Below, piece after piece: positions 36,470 through 45,129 of a DNA stretch of 64,000 nucleotides (the stretch's first letter is position 1; the number at the start of each line of letters is the position of its first letter). The translations under genes were made by a program, and so were the position numbers. The stretch is from assembly GCF_000473045.1 (NCBI RefSeq), contig NZ_AXAY01000004.1, positions 1 to 64,000 of the forward strand. The letters are read 5' to 3'. The DNA comes from Bradyrhizobium sp. WSM3983. Lineage in GTDB: Bacteria; Pseudomonadota; Alphaproteobacteria; Rhizobiales; Xanthobacteraceae. Below the pieces are notes generated by a model. It was given only the letters and a program-made list of their open reading frames with translations. It was not told the origin of the DNA and did not search any database.

Positions 36470-36901
36470 ATGGATATCTTTACGCCAGCCAGGCGCTCGG
36501 AAATTATGTCCCGGATACGCTCAGTTGATACTTCGCCGGAAGTCAGGCTTCGAACCCAGCTTTATCGGCTCGGTCTGCGCTACCGGAACAACGTGCGCGA
36601 GCTTCCAGGCAAACCCGACATTGTTTTTCGCAAGTACAAGTACGCCGTTCAGGTTCGCGGCTGCTTTTGGCACGCCCACAAGGATTGCGGGCGCTCGAAC
36701 CGGCCGGCAACGAACAAAAGCTATTGGCTTCCCAAGCTCGCCCGCAATGTTGCTAGAGACAAGAAGAACGACGCGGCCCTTCGTGCATTGGGCTGGAAGG
36801 TTAAAGTTGTGTGGGAGTGCGACATCGCTTCGGCGTCGTCGCTCGAAAAGGTCGCTCGAAAGATTTCAGACGAGGTAATTTCGCGCGCATCCAAGCAATG
36901 A
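36470..36901 (+). CDS. vsr: Very-short-patch repair endonuclease, variant active site
   Basis: This predicts 143 residues with the Vsr fold: MSRIRSVDTSPEVRLR (Glu24), LPGKPDIVF (Asp50), GCFWHAHKDC (His68 and zinc-type Cys/His), then ARNVARDKKNDAALRALGWK and VKVVWEC. Vsr nicks T:G mismatches arising from 5-methylcytosine deamination, which fits the nearby C5 methyltransferase. Oddly, the residues just before GCFW read VQVR, so the Thr63-His64 pair of E. coli Vsr is Val-Arg here. This may alter or weaken activity. Other Vsr-like nucleases act in restriction, which may be the case here. Confidence 0.92.
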   Translation: MDIFTPARRSEIMSRIRSVDTSPEVRLRTQLYRLGLRYRNNVRELPGKPDIVFRKYKYAVQVRGCFWHAHKDCGRSNRPATNKSYWLPKLARNVARDKKNDAALRALGWKVKVVWECDIASASSLEKVARKISDEVISRASKQ

Positions 36902-37323
36902 GGTGGAGACGCAAAAGATATTGTTATAACTGCGCCGCCTATCGCCGTTTTCGCGCCGCCCAGAGTCTCATAGGACTTCCGGCAGGCAGGGACTTCGCAG
37001 CAAGAGCCTCATCCGATGGAAGCATTACTCCGAATCATTCCGGAGACGGAACAACCGATGAACGCGTTCGGTCGAATGGCGGGAAGGGCCCCTCAAAATT
37101 CACGATAGAGGAAGTTAACGTTGGGCTCTGGTCCCTCGCCCCTCCGCGGCTGCAAGTATAACAACAGAGCGCGAGGGAATTTGCTTAGCTCAGCAACGTC
37201 GGTAAGACCAATTCGCTTCGTATACTTCTGTCGCACGGCAAGTTGTCGTTCGCCAGGCGGCTGAAAGCACGGCATCGTGAAATCTTGCGTCGCTTGCACC
37301 ATATCCGTAACAACTTGTCTTAA
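36902..37323. other. Intergenic region
   Basis: About 420 bases between the end of the vsr operon and the end of the converging nuclease gene. No supportable gene and no strong terminator seen. Confidence 0.4.
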
Positions 37324-38340
37324 TCACGACTTTGTCTTTCTTTTTCGAATTCCAGATTTCTTGACGCGCTTCTTCTTAACCTTGGGCTTCTTAGTTTCCG
37401 CGCCAGGCCTTAGGACAAGGTCGCAGAGCGCTGGCAATTTCTTCTCCCACTTTTCGTATTCGGGATCGGTAAGGCCATCATGCGCAAGGATGGCAAGCCG
37501 TGCACGATCAAATACCAATCCTGCCAAACGCTGCGCATCCCGCAACATACCTTCTGACATTTGAAAGGGCGTGGTGAAAGACCTCACGGGCGTCACATGC
37601 GACAGCGGCCTCATCCACTTCTTGAGACGCTCGAGGTCCAAATCATTGAACTTATTCGGCCAATCATTTCCACACGCGCATTGGCCTAGAACGAAAAGAT
37701 GCCCCCGTCTCGCGTCCATCGCATCTGCCCAGACGATGAAATCCACGCCCTCATCCCCGCCAACCGACGTGTCAACGGGCATGCCCTGCTCGGGGTCCCA
37801 TATCCACTCCCCCGTTTCCTTCTGCACGCTTTCCATCGCCTGTTGGAAAGTCTTACCGACAACATCATCACGCGGTGCGCCAACGTGTATCGCCTTGGCG
37901 TGCTTGCCCAAGTACGTCCGCACAAGCACCGCACAAATTCGCTCGAAGCTTCGAGGTAATTGGGTGTATTCACCCGTCGTGATGTCCTTCGCCAGGGTTA
38001 TAAGAAGGCAGAACTCGTAGAACCGACTCTTGCGCGGCTGATACACAAGCCGACCATCTTTTATGTCGAAAGGATAAGCGCCTTTCAACATCGCTGACCG
38101 TTCACTTAGAACATTGCTTACGTCGCCAACAGCCGTATCAAGCTTCAGATCACGGCTTTGCCACGCAGATAGATGGGTTAGTGCAGGGTCGTAATCGTCC
38201 AAGGCATCCGCAATACGATCATCTTGAATGCCCGAGTCGATTACCACGGATCCAAATTTAATCGCACTCAGCTCCGTCTGATCCGCGTTACTTATTATGC
38301 TTTGATGAAAGTTGCGGTTTGTATGAATATCTCTACTCAT
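37324..38340 (-). CDS. Putative PD-(D/E)xK-like restriction nuclease
   Basis: This predicts 338 residues. Residues about 195-240 read GDEGVDFIVWADAMDARRGH, then LFVLGQCACGNDWPNK. This resembles a recurring defence-linked family with the pattern D-hhhW ... hhhhGQCAxGxDWxxK, which I interpret as a variant PD-(D/E)xK core (Asp, Gln, Lys). The C-terminus is strongly basic (KKPKVKKKRVKKSGIRKRKT). The start overlaps the 3' end of the ParB-like gene by 8 bases, so the two are coupled. Nuclease function is inferred from this one motif. Confidence 0.6.
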   Translation of the reverse strand: MSRDIHTNRNFHQSIISNADQTELSAIKFGSVVIDSGIQDDRIADALDDYDPALTHLSAWQSRDLKLDTAVGDVSNVLSERSAMLKGAYPFDIKDGRLVYQPRKSRFYEFCLLITLAKDITTGEYTQLPRSFERICAVLVRTYLGKHAKAIHVGAPRDDVVGKTFQQAMESVQKETGEWIWDPEQGMPVDTSVGGDEGVDFIVWADAMDARRGHLFVLGQCACGNDWPNKFNDLDLERLKKWMRPLSHVTPVRSFTTPFQMSEGMLRDAQRLAGLVFDRARLAILAHDGLTDPEYEKWEKKLPALCDLVLRPGAETKKPKVKKKRVKKSGIRKRKTKS

Positions 38341-39487
38341 CGTCGCCGTTGCTTATCTCTTGGAGCCGCTTTTCTAACGCTCCTGCCGACTGTCGATTCA
38401 TACCGGCAGGCCGGAGAAATCCTGTTGCAACCGAAACAGGAATCGTTTGCTCGCTTAGTCCGGTGATCAAGTCGGATTGTATCTCTCGAATCGTCGCTAA
38501 GCCTCGCCTCAATCGTTCTTCTAAAGGCTGAGTTACACGATCAATTTGCGCGATAGTCTTCCCTTGCTCTAGGAGGGTCACCTTTTCTGGATCAGCCAGA
38601 GCGGCCGCCAAATTCCCTAGCTCGCGCGAGTCGTCGATGGCCGCACTTTGCCCTTTGCTCTTGTCGCCAAACATCGCACTGGCTACGAGCGCCGCCTTCG
38701 CAAGGTTCTTTTTTGCTACGGGCTTAGATCGATCTTTCGATGCGTCCAAGTCGAGAAAGGAGCGAGTGGCAGAATACCCAAGGAGCGTGTAGATCCAAGA
38801 AAATGGGTATTCCGAAACGCTGCCACGGCCTCGACGCTGACTGTTCTCAGGAATGAACTTTCCTTCGTCGATCAGTTGATTGACGAAGTAATATCCTTCC
38901 AAGAGGCGCTCCGTAGTCCGATACTGATCTCCAATCATTGCCGTCACGTCTTCTAGGCTGAGTTGACCGTCACCAACCACCTTCGCAATCCATGCGGCCT
39001 TGGCGTAAGAATCCCAAGGTTGAGAGCCGGCGATATGCCGAACTCCCAAGTAGGAGAGAAGCTCGGTTGAACTTGCCTTCGCGGCAAACTCAATTACGGG
39101 TACCGGATCAATCGACTTTTGGCCGTGCTCATTCCAAACCTTCTGCGCTTCCTGAGTCCGGTTCGCATGACGAGATGCACGGGGGTCGCCAGCTAAGATG
39201 AGACACGCGGCGAGCCGCCGATTCCCTTCGATTACAACCGCCTTGCCCTTGTCCCCGGTCCTGCAAACCATCGGCTCGGCCTCAAAGTAGCCGTTCACCG
39301 AAAGCGAGCTCAGAACGTCATCGATTCCAAACTTATCGACAATGTGGTCAAGCACTGCGCTCTGAGTACGGAGTTTCCCCTCTGGAAATCCAAAACGGGG
39401 GTTCAACGCATCGAGCTGGAGGTCGGCCAGAGGCCTCTCCGTCGAGACGCCCCCCGCCATCGGGGCTGATACTGGCTTCTTTGACAT
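38333..39487 (-). CDS. Second ParB/sulfiredoxin-fold protein
   Basis: This predicts 384 residues. The ParB-N-like domain occupies residues about 15-110: RPLADLQLDALNPRFGFPEG, then VNGYFEAEPMVC, and VIEGNRRLAACLIL, where EGNRR matches the ParB GERR box. The middle has HTH-like helices (LSLEDVTAMIGDQYRTTERL). The gene is upstream of and overlaps the putative nuclease. ParB-N-fold proteins use CTP or act as nucleases in some systems. The coupling suggests a DNA-targeting partner to the nuclease rather than a partition protein. Confidence 0.82.
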   Translation of the reverse strand: MSKKPVSAPMAGGVSTERPLADLQLDALNPRFGFPEGKLRTQSAVLDHIVDKFGIDDVLSSLSVNGYFEAEPMVCRTGDKGKAVVIEGNRRLAACLILAGDPRASRHANRTQEAQKVWNEHGQKSIDPVPVIEFAAKASSTELLSYLGVRHIAGSQPWDSYAKAAWIAKVVGDGQLSLEDVTAMIGDQYRTTERLLEGYYFVNQLIDEGKFIPENSQRRGRGSVSEYPFSWIYTLLGYSATRSFLDLDASKDRSKPVAKKNLAKAALVASAMFGDKSKGQSAAIDDSRELGNLAAALADPEKVTLLEQGKTIAQIDRVTQPLEERLRRGLATIREIQSDLITGLSEQTIPVSVATGFLRPAGMNRQSAGALEKRLQEISNGDDE

Positions 39488-40018
39488 TACGGACGTCCCA
39501 GTGGATGCAGCATTTTATAGCTAACACCTTACTGGACAACTACCCTGGAGGAAATCGAACAGCCGGCCCAGTAAGGCGCGAGCCACCATCGACCACAGAT
39601 GCGGATGAGGAGGCCAGCAGCCTTCCCCGGGACGCCGGTATGCGTTTGGAGGTTTCGCAGTCTCACGACGCCGTCGACCGCCCCGGCCGATAAAGGTCTC
39701 GGGGTCGCAAATGCAAGAGGTGACCTCGTGACGGCGGCTGTAAGGTTTCCCCGTCCCCCAAAGCCGATTCACGACGTGGGGCCACTGTGCTCGGGTGTTT
39801 GCAGATGCCGCCGGTCATCGCCATCCGTCCGCTTCGGCCTCATACACCGGAAGTTGCCCAGTGGGAGCAGTTGAGTACCTGGCGGCAGGCTACGAGCTTG
39901 CAAATAGCGCTTCCGGTCCGTCGATTTGCACGCTACAGCGCGCGGGAGTCAGCGGGAGCGTCACAATCGCTGGATAAATGGCCGACTATAGTTTAATGCC
40001 AATGTCGAACACCGCAGC
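39488..40018. other. Intergenic region
   Basis: About 530 bases with no supportable gene. It holds the promoter of the leftward ParB-like operon and leads into the IS remnant. Confidence 0.35.
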
Positions 40019-40249
40019 ATGAAGGCGAACAATCCAGATTGGACCGCGCCGCGCGACAACCAGGATTGGCGCGATGACGAATTACTGCTGGCAGTTGCCT
40101 GGCTGAAGTCGTTCGTTCCCCGCAAGGAGATGGAGCAGAGGCTAGACGTCGCGAGGACCAATCTTCTTGCTGCCCAAAACCGCATGCGCGCCGGCGCAAT
40201 GGGACCATTGTTTGACCCGGTGGATACGGCCGCTTGGTACATACTGTAA
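40019..40249 (+). CDS. Small hypothetical protein, 76 residues
   Basis: The ATG at 40019 opens a frame with protein-like composition (QDWRDDELLLAVAWLKSFVP, then DVARTNLLAAQNRMRAG). It is soluble and helical, with no known family. It ends a few bases before the truncated IS256 element, and its C-terminus may have been changed by that insertion. Confidence 0.4.
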   Translation: MKANNPDWTAPRDNQDWRDDELLLAVAWLKSFVPRKEMEQRLDVARTNLLAAQNRMRAGAMGPLFDPVDTAAWYIL

Positions 40250-40289
40250 GCAGAGACCTTTGCCACCGACCGGGCTCTGTGGACGCCTG

Positions 40290-41501
40290 ACGGCACAATG
40301 CGAGTTGTGCCCTTGCCGCCCAGCGGCTGATGGAGCTGGAGGTCGAAGGCCAGACCGGAGCGGCCTACGGCGAGAAGAACCCCGAGCGTCTGGCCCAGCG
40401 CAACGGCTACCGCGACCGGATCTGGGAGAACCCGTGCCGGCGCGGTCGAGCTGCGCATCCCCAAGCTGCGCAAGGGCTCCTACTTCCCCGGCTTCCTGGA
40501 GCCGCGCCGCATGGCCGAGAAGGCGCTCACCGCAGTGGTGCAGGAAGCCTATGTGCAGGGCGTCTCGACCCGCTCGGTGGACGATCTGGTGCAGGCGATG
40601 GGCATGACCGGCATCTCCAAGAGCCAGGTGAGCCGGCTGTGCGGTGAGATCGACGACAAGGTGAAGGCGTTCCTCGCCCGGCCGATCGAGGGCGACTGGC
40701 CGTATCTGTGGATCGGCGCCACCTACGTGAAGGTGCGCCAGCAGGGGCGCATCGTTTCGGTCGCGGTGATTGTCGCAGTCGGCGTCAACAGCGATGGCCG
40801 GCGCGAGGTTCTCGGCATGGACATTGGTCCCTCCGAAGCCGAGACGTTCTGGACCGCGTTCCTGCGCAAGCTCGCCCGACGCGGCCTGCGCGGCGTCAAG
40901 CTGGTCGTCTCCGACGCCCACGAGGGCATCAAGGCCACCGTGGCCAAGATGCTCAACGCCACCTGGCAGCGCTGTCGCGTGCACTTCATGCGCAATGCGC
41001 TGGCGCATGCCGGCAAGAGCGGCCGGCGCGTCGTCTCCGCCTTCATCGCCACCGCGTTTGCCCAGGACGACGCCGAGGCTGCGAAGACGCAGTGGCGCAA
41101 GGTTGCCGACCAGCTCCGCCCCAAGCTGCCCAAGCTCTCTGGCTTCCTCGATGATGCCGACACCGACGTGCTGGCCTACATGACCTTCCCGCCCCAGCAT
41201 CGAACCAAGCTGCACTCGACCAACCCGATCGAGCGCCTCAACGGCGAGATCAAGCGGCGCACCGAGGTGGTCGGCATCTTTCCCAACGAGGATGCCATCG
41301 TCCGCCTCATCGGTGCGATCCTGCTCGAGCAGAACGATGAATGGGCCTTCCAGCGTGCCCGCTACATGACGCTGGAAACCATCGCGCCGTTGAGCGATGA
41401 TCCAATCGTCAGCCTTCCGGCTATCGCCAGCTGACCAGTCCGGCCCTTGCCGGCGAACGCGGTGTCCCACCGCCAGCTACACCACTCTCTGGGACACGAT
41501 C
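40290..41501 (+). mobile_element. 5'-truncated IS256-family element
   Basis: This span holds the transposase remnant and the right terminal sequence (about 41473-41501, CACTCTCTGGGACACGATC). That end resembles the terminal inverted repeats of IS256-type elements. No matching left repeat is found before 40290, and the N-terminal 40-60 codons of the transposase are missing. The element is thus a fixed relic. Confidence 0.75.
40309..41434 (+). pseudogene. IS256-family transposase, frameshifted and D-to-G altered
   Basis: The protein reads [20 protein letters not shown] to RDRIWE; one extra base near 40429 then shifts the frame, after which [16 protein letters not shown] and the rest continue to LPAIAS. 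The DDE region has VVSDAHEG (second Asp) and [13 protein letters not shown] (Glu), but the first Asp position, normally WIDATY, is WIGATY here. Missing N-terminus, frameshift and lost catalytic Asp are three separate reasons it cannot be active. It is GC-rich compared with its surroundings, showing separate origin. Confidence 0.9.
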
Positions 41502-41972
41502 CCTACGAGCCCAACGGCACTCTTGAACGCCGTTTTGACCGAGCTTACAGGCCTTCGGTTGTACTCGACAAAATGCTTCGCTTCGATCAATCCGGTGCCG
41601 GCGCCGCAGATGACCAAGCAATCGGAAGGGAATCGGGACCGTCGGTTGCCGCTTGTTGGTTTTCGCGCTGCCCTATTTCAGACGGTAGGAGCGGCCGCGC
41701 TCTATCTAGGTGTGGAAGCGGGGATCGGGTGTAATTTTAGGTTGCGTACGATCTGCCATCGACGCTCTTCGGATCTGTAGAGGCAGAGGCTCTTGTGAGC
41801 GGTGTGGCGAGGGTGGCAAAAGACTGCGCTTGGCACCTTCTGATCGAACGATTGGAAATGTAATCGTCACTCGCGCACGTATGGACGTTCTTCAAGCCGG
41901 TTTTGTTGGCTTCGGTGCCTTTTACATCCCTGCGCCAAGAGGATCCGGGGGATGAGACATCTGCATCCGTCG
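41502..41972. other. Intergenic region
   Basis: About 470 bases between the IS right end and the decayed Lrp gene. No supportable gene. Confidence 0.35.
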
Positions 41973-42449
41973 TCAATCCTCGGATGGGACCTCAACTGGA
42001 ACGGCAAAGCCCGCCTTTACACGATCCATTATGACCATCGTCTTGAAGCCCTTAATGTCCGGGTTCTGATAGAAGAATCGCCGGGTGAACTGCTCATAAT
42101 CGTCCATGGTGCACGCGGTAATGTAGAGGACAAAGTCAGCGTCGCCCGTGACGTAGAATCCATTGACGACTTCAACCGACGATTTGATGGCCTTCTTAAA
42201 CCTATCAATTATACCCGAACTTTCCCGCTCCAGGCTCACTAACGCAAGCACTTGAATAGGTCTTCCTACCGCCTTCGGCGAAACGATTGAGATATCGGCT
42301 TAGATGATGCCTTCCGAGCGGAGCCTCTTCAGTCGTCGTTGACATGCGGTCGCAGAAAGCCCGGCTAATTCGCCGATCGCCTCGGAAGTTAGACGGTTGT
42401 TCTTTTGCACAATTTCGAGAATGCGGGCGTCCGTTCGGTCGTATCGCAC
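41973..42449 (-). pseudogene. Lrp/AsnC-family regulator with one in-frame stop
   Basis: The start is a GTG at 42449 with GGGAGGAG upstream. The frame encodes the Lrp HTH (YDRTDARILEIVQKNNRLTS and LSATACQRRLKRLRSEG), meets TAA at 42300-42302 after EGII, and continues in the same frame with ADISIVSPKAVGRPIQVLAL and an intact effector-binding domain ending VPVEVPSED. The usual sequence at the break is EGII(E/Q)AD, so a single base change made the stop. Without it the protein would be about 158 residues, normal for the family. It might still give a short HTH peptide. It is divergent from the genes at 42681 onwards. Confidence 0.85.
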
Positions 42450-42680
42450 AATCGGCTCCTCCCTTTGAGGTGGATTCCGACGCCAGATGCGCATGCGATG
42501 CAGAAACTCCTCCGAATGACAGGAAAATGCAACGAAAACAGTTGTACGACCCCAGTATGCTGAATGACAGTTTTACGACAGTTCTGCTGCTGAATGATGG
42601 CAATTAGGACATCAACCCAACCACCCGGCGGTCGCCACTTTGCAGATTCGACCCCACAGCAAACCGGGAAACCAAAAGCC

Positions 42681-42875
42681 ATGACAACCACCGTGCTTTC
42701 AGATCCTCGAGAAATCCTTGCAGAGGACGTGAAGGAAGCCCTTCTGAGATACTATTCTGGGCGGCGCAAGGTCGCGATTTCTATCAGCAAGCCAACCAGC
42801 GACTGCCCACAGCTATCTATCTTGCTGGAGGGTGGGCAGAGGCTTCATCTCAGCGTGACGGGGGCGCGGTCATGA
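42681..42875 (+). CDS. Small hypothetical protein, 64 residues
   Basis: The ATG at 42681 opens MTTTVLSDPREILAEDVKEA, continuing with LLRYYSGRRKVAISISKP and SILLEGGQRLHLSVTG. The alternation of helix and strands looks like a small folded domain. Its stop TGA overlaps the ATG of the next small gene (ATGA), so the two are coupled. It faces the broken Lrp gene, which may once have controlled it. Function unknown. Confidence 0.55.
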   Translation: MTTTVLSDPREILAEDVKEALLRYYSGRRKVAISISKPTSDCPQLSILLEGGQRLHLSVTGARS

Positions 42876-43045
42876 TCCTGTTTCCGCGGCGACCCGAGCG
42901 TGACTTGCGTATCCCTCCAGCGGCGACGCCTTGTCGAGGGTATTTCATGGGCAATCATGACCTTGTCTCCGACAGCTTCCTGGCACTGACCGGAGTCGGT
43001 CTCGTGCTGCTCAGCTCAAGCCTGCTCGCCTTTGCCTTTACTTAA
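42872..43045 (+). CDS. 57-residue single-span membrane protein
   Basis: The ATG overlaps the preceding stop (ATGA at 42872-42875). The product has a basic N-terminus (MILFPRRPERDLRIPPAATP) and one strongly hydrophobic helix (LALTGVGLVLLSSSLLAFAF) at the C-terminus. The coupling and clear membrane segment support a real small gene. Family unknown. Confidence 0.5.
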   Translation: MILFPRRPERDLRIPPAATPCRGYFMGNHDLVSDSFLALTGVGLVLLSSSLLAFAFT

Positions 43046-43158
43046 GGCGAACGCGTTGGTGCGTTTCGCGCTCTTGTCATTCACGCTTCCGTTTGAGGAT
43101 GAGATGCTCGGCAACTCGGAACGATGATCATGCTCAAATTTTTTCGCGAGCGGTCACA

Positions 43159-43968
43159 ATGAGCAATTTCAACCAGGAAAGCGTGCTGAGCGTTCATCAC
43201 TGGACCGACAATCTCTTCAGCTTCACCACCACGCGGAATCCATCATTCTGCTTCCGCAGCGGCGAATTCACGATGATCGGGCTCAAGGTCGACGAGAAGC
43301 CGTTGTTACGTGCCTACAGCCTCGCCAGCGCCCATTACGAGGACCGGCTCGAATTCTTCTCGACTAAGGTACCGGATGGTGCCTTAACCTCGCGTCTGCA
43401 GCATCTGAAGAAGGGTGACGAGATCATCGTCAGCCGCAAGGCGACAGGGACGCTGGTCATCGATAATCTCGAGGACGGGCGCAATCTCTATCTGATCGGC
43501 ACCGGGACCGGGCTTGCGCCGTTCCTGAGTGTGATCAAGAATCCCGAAACCTATCTGCGATTCGAGAATGTCGTGCTGCTGCATGGCTGCCGCCGGATCG
43601 CCGAGCTCGCCTATGGCGAGATGATCACGGAAAAACTGCCGAGCGATGAGCTGGTCGGCGACTTCGTGCGGTACCAGCTGATCTATTATCCGACCGTGAC
43701 GCGCGATCCCTTCCACAACCGCGGTAGGATCACCGATCTGATCGCGTCAGGCAAGCTGTTTACGGACATCGAGCTGCCGGAACTCGAGCCGCAGCATGAC
43801 CGCGTCATGATTTGCGGCAGTCCTGCACTGGTGCGCGATGCCCGCGAGCTGTTGGTGGCGAGGGGCTTTGTCGAAGGCAATCACGGCGAGCCCGCGCAAT
43901 TCGCGGTCGAAAAGGCGTCTGCCGAACGCAATAGTTTGAGCCCTTCGCGGACAAATGGTTCTACATGA
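43159..43968 (+). CDS. fpr: Ferredoxin--NADP+ reductase
   Basis: This predicts 269 residues starting MSNFNQESVLSVHHWTDNLF, the usual start of rhizobial Fpr. FAD-binding motif: LLRAYSLAS (about 51-59). NADP-binding motifs: LIGTGTGLAPFLSVI (about 112-126), VVLLHGCR, and DRVMICGSPALV. The C-terminus normally ends soon after FAVEKAF; here the frame continues about 15 residues (ERNSLSPSRTNGST), suggesting a changed stop. The enzyme transfers electrons between NADPH and ferredoxin/flavodoxin. It is an intact gene in a region where many neighbours are broken. Confidence 0.92.
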   Translation: MSNFNQESVLSVHHWTDNLFSFTTTRNPSFCFRSGEFTMIGLKVDEKPLLRAYSLASAHYEDRLEFFSTKVPDGALTSRLQHLKKGDEIIVSRKATGTLVIDNLEDGRNLYLIGTGTGLAPFLSVIKNPETYLRFENVVLLHGCRRIAELAYGEMITEKLPSDELVGDFVRYQLIYYPTVTRDPFHNRGRITDLIASGKLFTDIELPELEPQHDRVMICGSPALVRDARELLVARGFVEGNHGEPAQFAVEKASAERNSLSPSRTNGST

Positions 43969-44006
43969 ATCATGATGCAAGGAGGAATCGCCATGAAGCA
44001 CCGGCG

Positions 44007-44156
44007 ATGACAGACGAACAGCGCGAGCTGGAGCGCTGCAAGCAAGAGATTGCGCATCTCAGACAGCTGGTTGTGCAGCTTTCTGAAATTGTCTTGCGCA
44101 ACGTCGTAGAGAGCGACGAGGGGCGACAATCGGCACGCCCGTGGGTCTCTGAGTGA
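44007..44156 (+). CDS. Short coiled-coil hypothetical protein, 49 residues
   Basis: The frame from the ATG at 44007 reads MTDEQRELERCKQEIAHLRQ then LVVQLSEIVLRNVVE: one amphipathic coiled coil with heptad leucines. It follows fpr by about 40 bases and a GGAGG occurs at 43980. Small proteins of this type occur in Bradyrhizobium but I know no function. Confidence 0.5.
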   Translation: MTDEQRELERCKQEIAHLRQLVVQLSEIVLRNVVESDEGRQSARPWVSE

Positions 44157-44235
44157 CCCCGAAGAGACGCGCTGTTTCCCAGCAGCGCGGCTTCCCGTCT
44201 TGGGGGCATGGGAAGCGGCTCCGCCCTTGTGCTCC

Positions 44236-44258
44236 AGGAGGCCGGGCTCCTAATTTTT
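44236..44258 (+). terminator. Putative rho-independent terminator
   Basis: AGGAG (44236-44240) pairs with CTCCT (44247-44251) and is followed by AATTTTTA. It lies about 80 bases after the small coiled-coil gene. The stem is short, so confidence is moderate. Confidence 0.45.
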
Positions 44259-44370
44259 AGTTGGAAGCGCGGGATAGGTCAGGAGACGCATTGATGACCG
44301 GCTGGACAGAGAAAACGCGCCTTGTTGTAGGCGATGGCAGCAATGGCTTCTGAGCTTCAGTGGCGCGCCA

Positions 44371-44508
44371 ATGTTCAGCCGTGACGGTGAATTCTGGTCT
44401 CAACTTGCAGCCTATCTCTACGCTGTGATTGTTGCGTTGTCGGTGTTGTACGGCATTGGTCAACTTCTAACAGGGGACACTCTTGACCTATCTCTTAAAC
44501 TCGGATGA
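44371..44508 (+). CDS. Possible 45-residue membrane protein
   Basis: The ATG at 44371 opens a short frame with one clear transmembrane helix (SQLAAYLYAVIVALSVLYGI) and a polar tail (TGDTLDLSLKLG). Composition is protein-like but no ribosome site is obvious. Family unknown. Confidence 0.35.
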   Translation: MFSRDGEFWSQLAAYLYAVIVALSVLYGIGQLLTGDTLDLSLKLG

Positions 44509-44776
44509 GCGAGCATCGGATATCTTTTTTTGGATGGATTGCATGCGGCCGAATGAGTGGGGCAGCGGTCGAACGCCAATGTTCCATCCGACAAAATCGC
44601 GTTCTTTATCGACGGCACCAGCCTGTACCTGGAACGCGCGGTCCCGTCGCGAGATTGGTTGGAATTGAAGGTGGCGTAGTTTCCGAGGTAATCAACCTCG
44701 AATCATCCGCCGTTGGAGCGCCGGATCGGAGACCACGCCATGAGCAGCAATATCACGAAGACACATTCTCCGCAGT

Positions 44777-44868
44777 GTGAAGGGAGACGGCTCCCAGCTT
44801 TTCGACGATTGGTTCGATCCGATTGAAAGTGCGGTGCGCGAACGAGCGTGGGAATTCATCGACAAGGC
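44777..44868 (+). pseudogene. IS256-type transposase N-terminal fragment
   Basis: The frame reads GDGSQLFDDWFDPIESAVRE then RAWEFID, matching the N-terminal segment of IS256-type transposases (DDWFDPIEAGVRxRVxxFI), and then loses similarity. It interrupts the minus-strand gene that follows, whose sequence stops at the same place. Confidence 0.55.
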
Positions 44869-44869
44869 C

Positions 44870-45064
44870 GGAAACGGATGGTGCGACCATCGGTCCGCCA
44901 TCGAGAATTGCATCTCACTAAACGGATTTCCCAAGTTCCGTCAAATGCTCCCGCACACGTTCCAGCGCAGCTTCCGCCGCGAGCCGCTCGCCGGCCATTC
45001 CAGCACCCGCAAAAAGGGCCTCGATCTTCCACAACGTCTCGCGCAACCGGGATTCGATAGACAT
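44870..45064 (-). pseudogene. Truncated DUF2786-like protein
   Basis: From an ATG at 45064 the minus strand reads MSIESRLRETLWKIEALFAG, then MAGERLAAEAALERVREHL and a stop after TELGKSV. A shifted frame continues with EMQFSMADRWSHHPF before similarity ends at the IS fragment. This N-terminus and the QFSMxDxWS segment are typical of DUF2786-like proteins. It has both a frameshift and a 3' truncation. Confidence 0.55.
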
Positions 45065-45129
45065 CGGCAGGGTTCGGTTGACTCGAGATCCACGCCAATC
45101 CCTCCCCGCGGCAAACGATCGCTATCCCC

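Noticed and set aside
29437..36901. BREX, DISARM or Dnd system
   Set aside because: No PglZ/BrxL, no DrmA/DrmB, and no DndCDE or SspBCD-like genes are present.
40425..40435. Programmed frameshift in the IS256 transposase
   Set aside because: There is no slippery heptamer and IS256-type elements use one frame; an extra base fits decay.
40142..41470. 442-codon minus-strand open frame
   Set aside because: Antisense of the IS256 transposase.
42300..42302. Recoding of the in-frame stop in the Lrp gene
   Set aside because: The codon is TAA, which is not used for selenocysteine or pyrrolysine, and no insertion element is visible; mutation is simpler.
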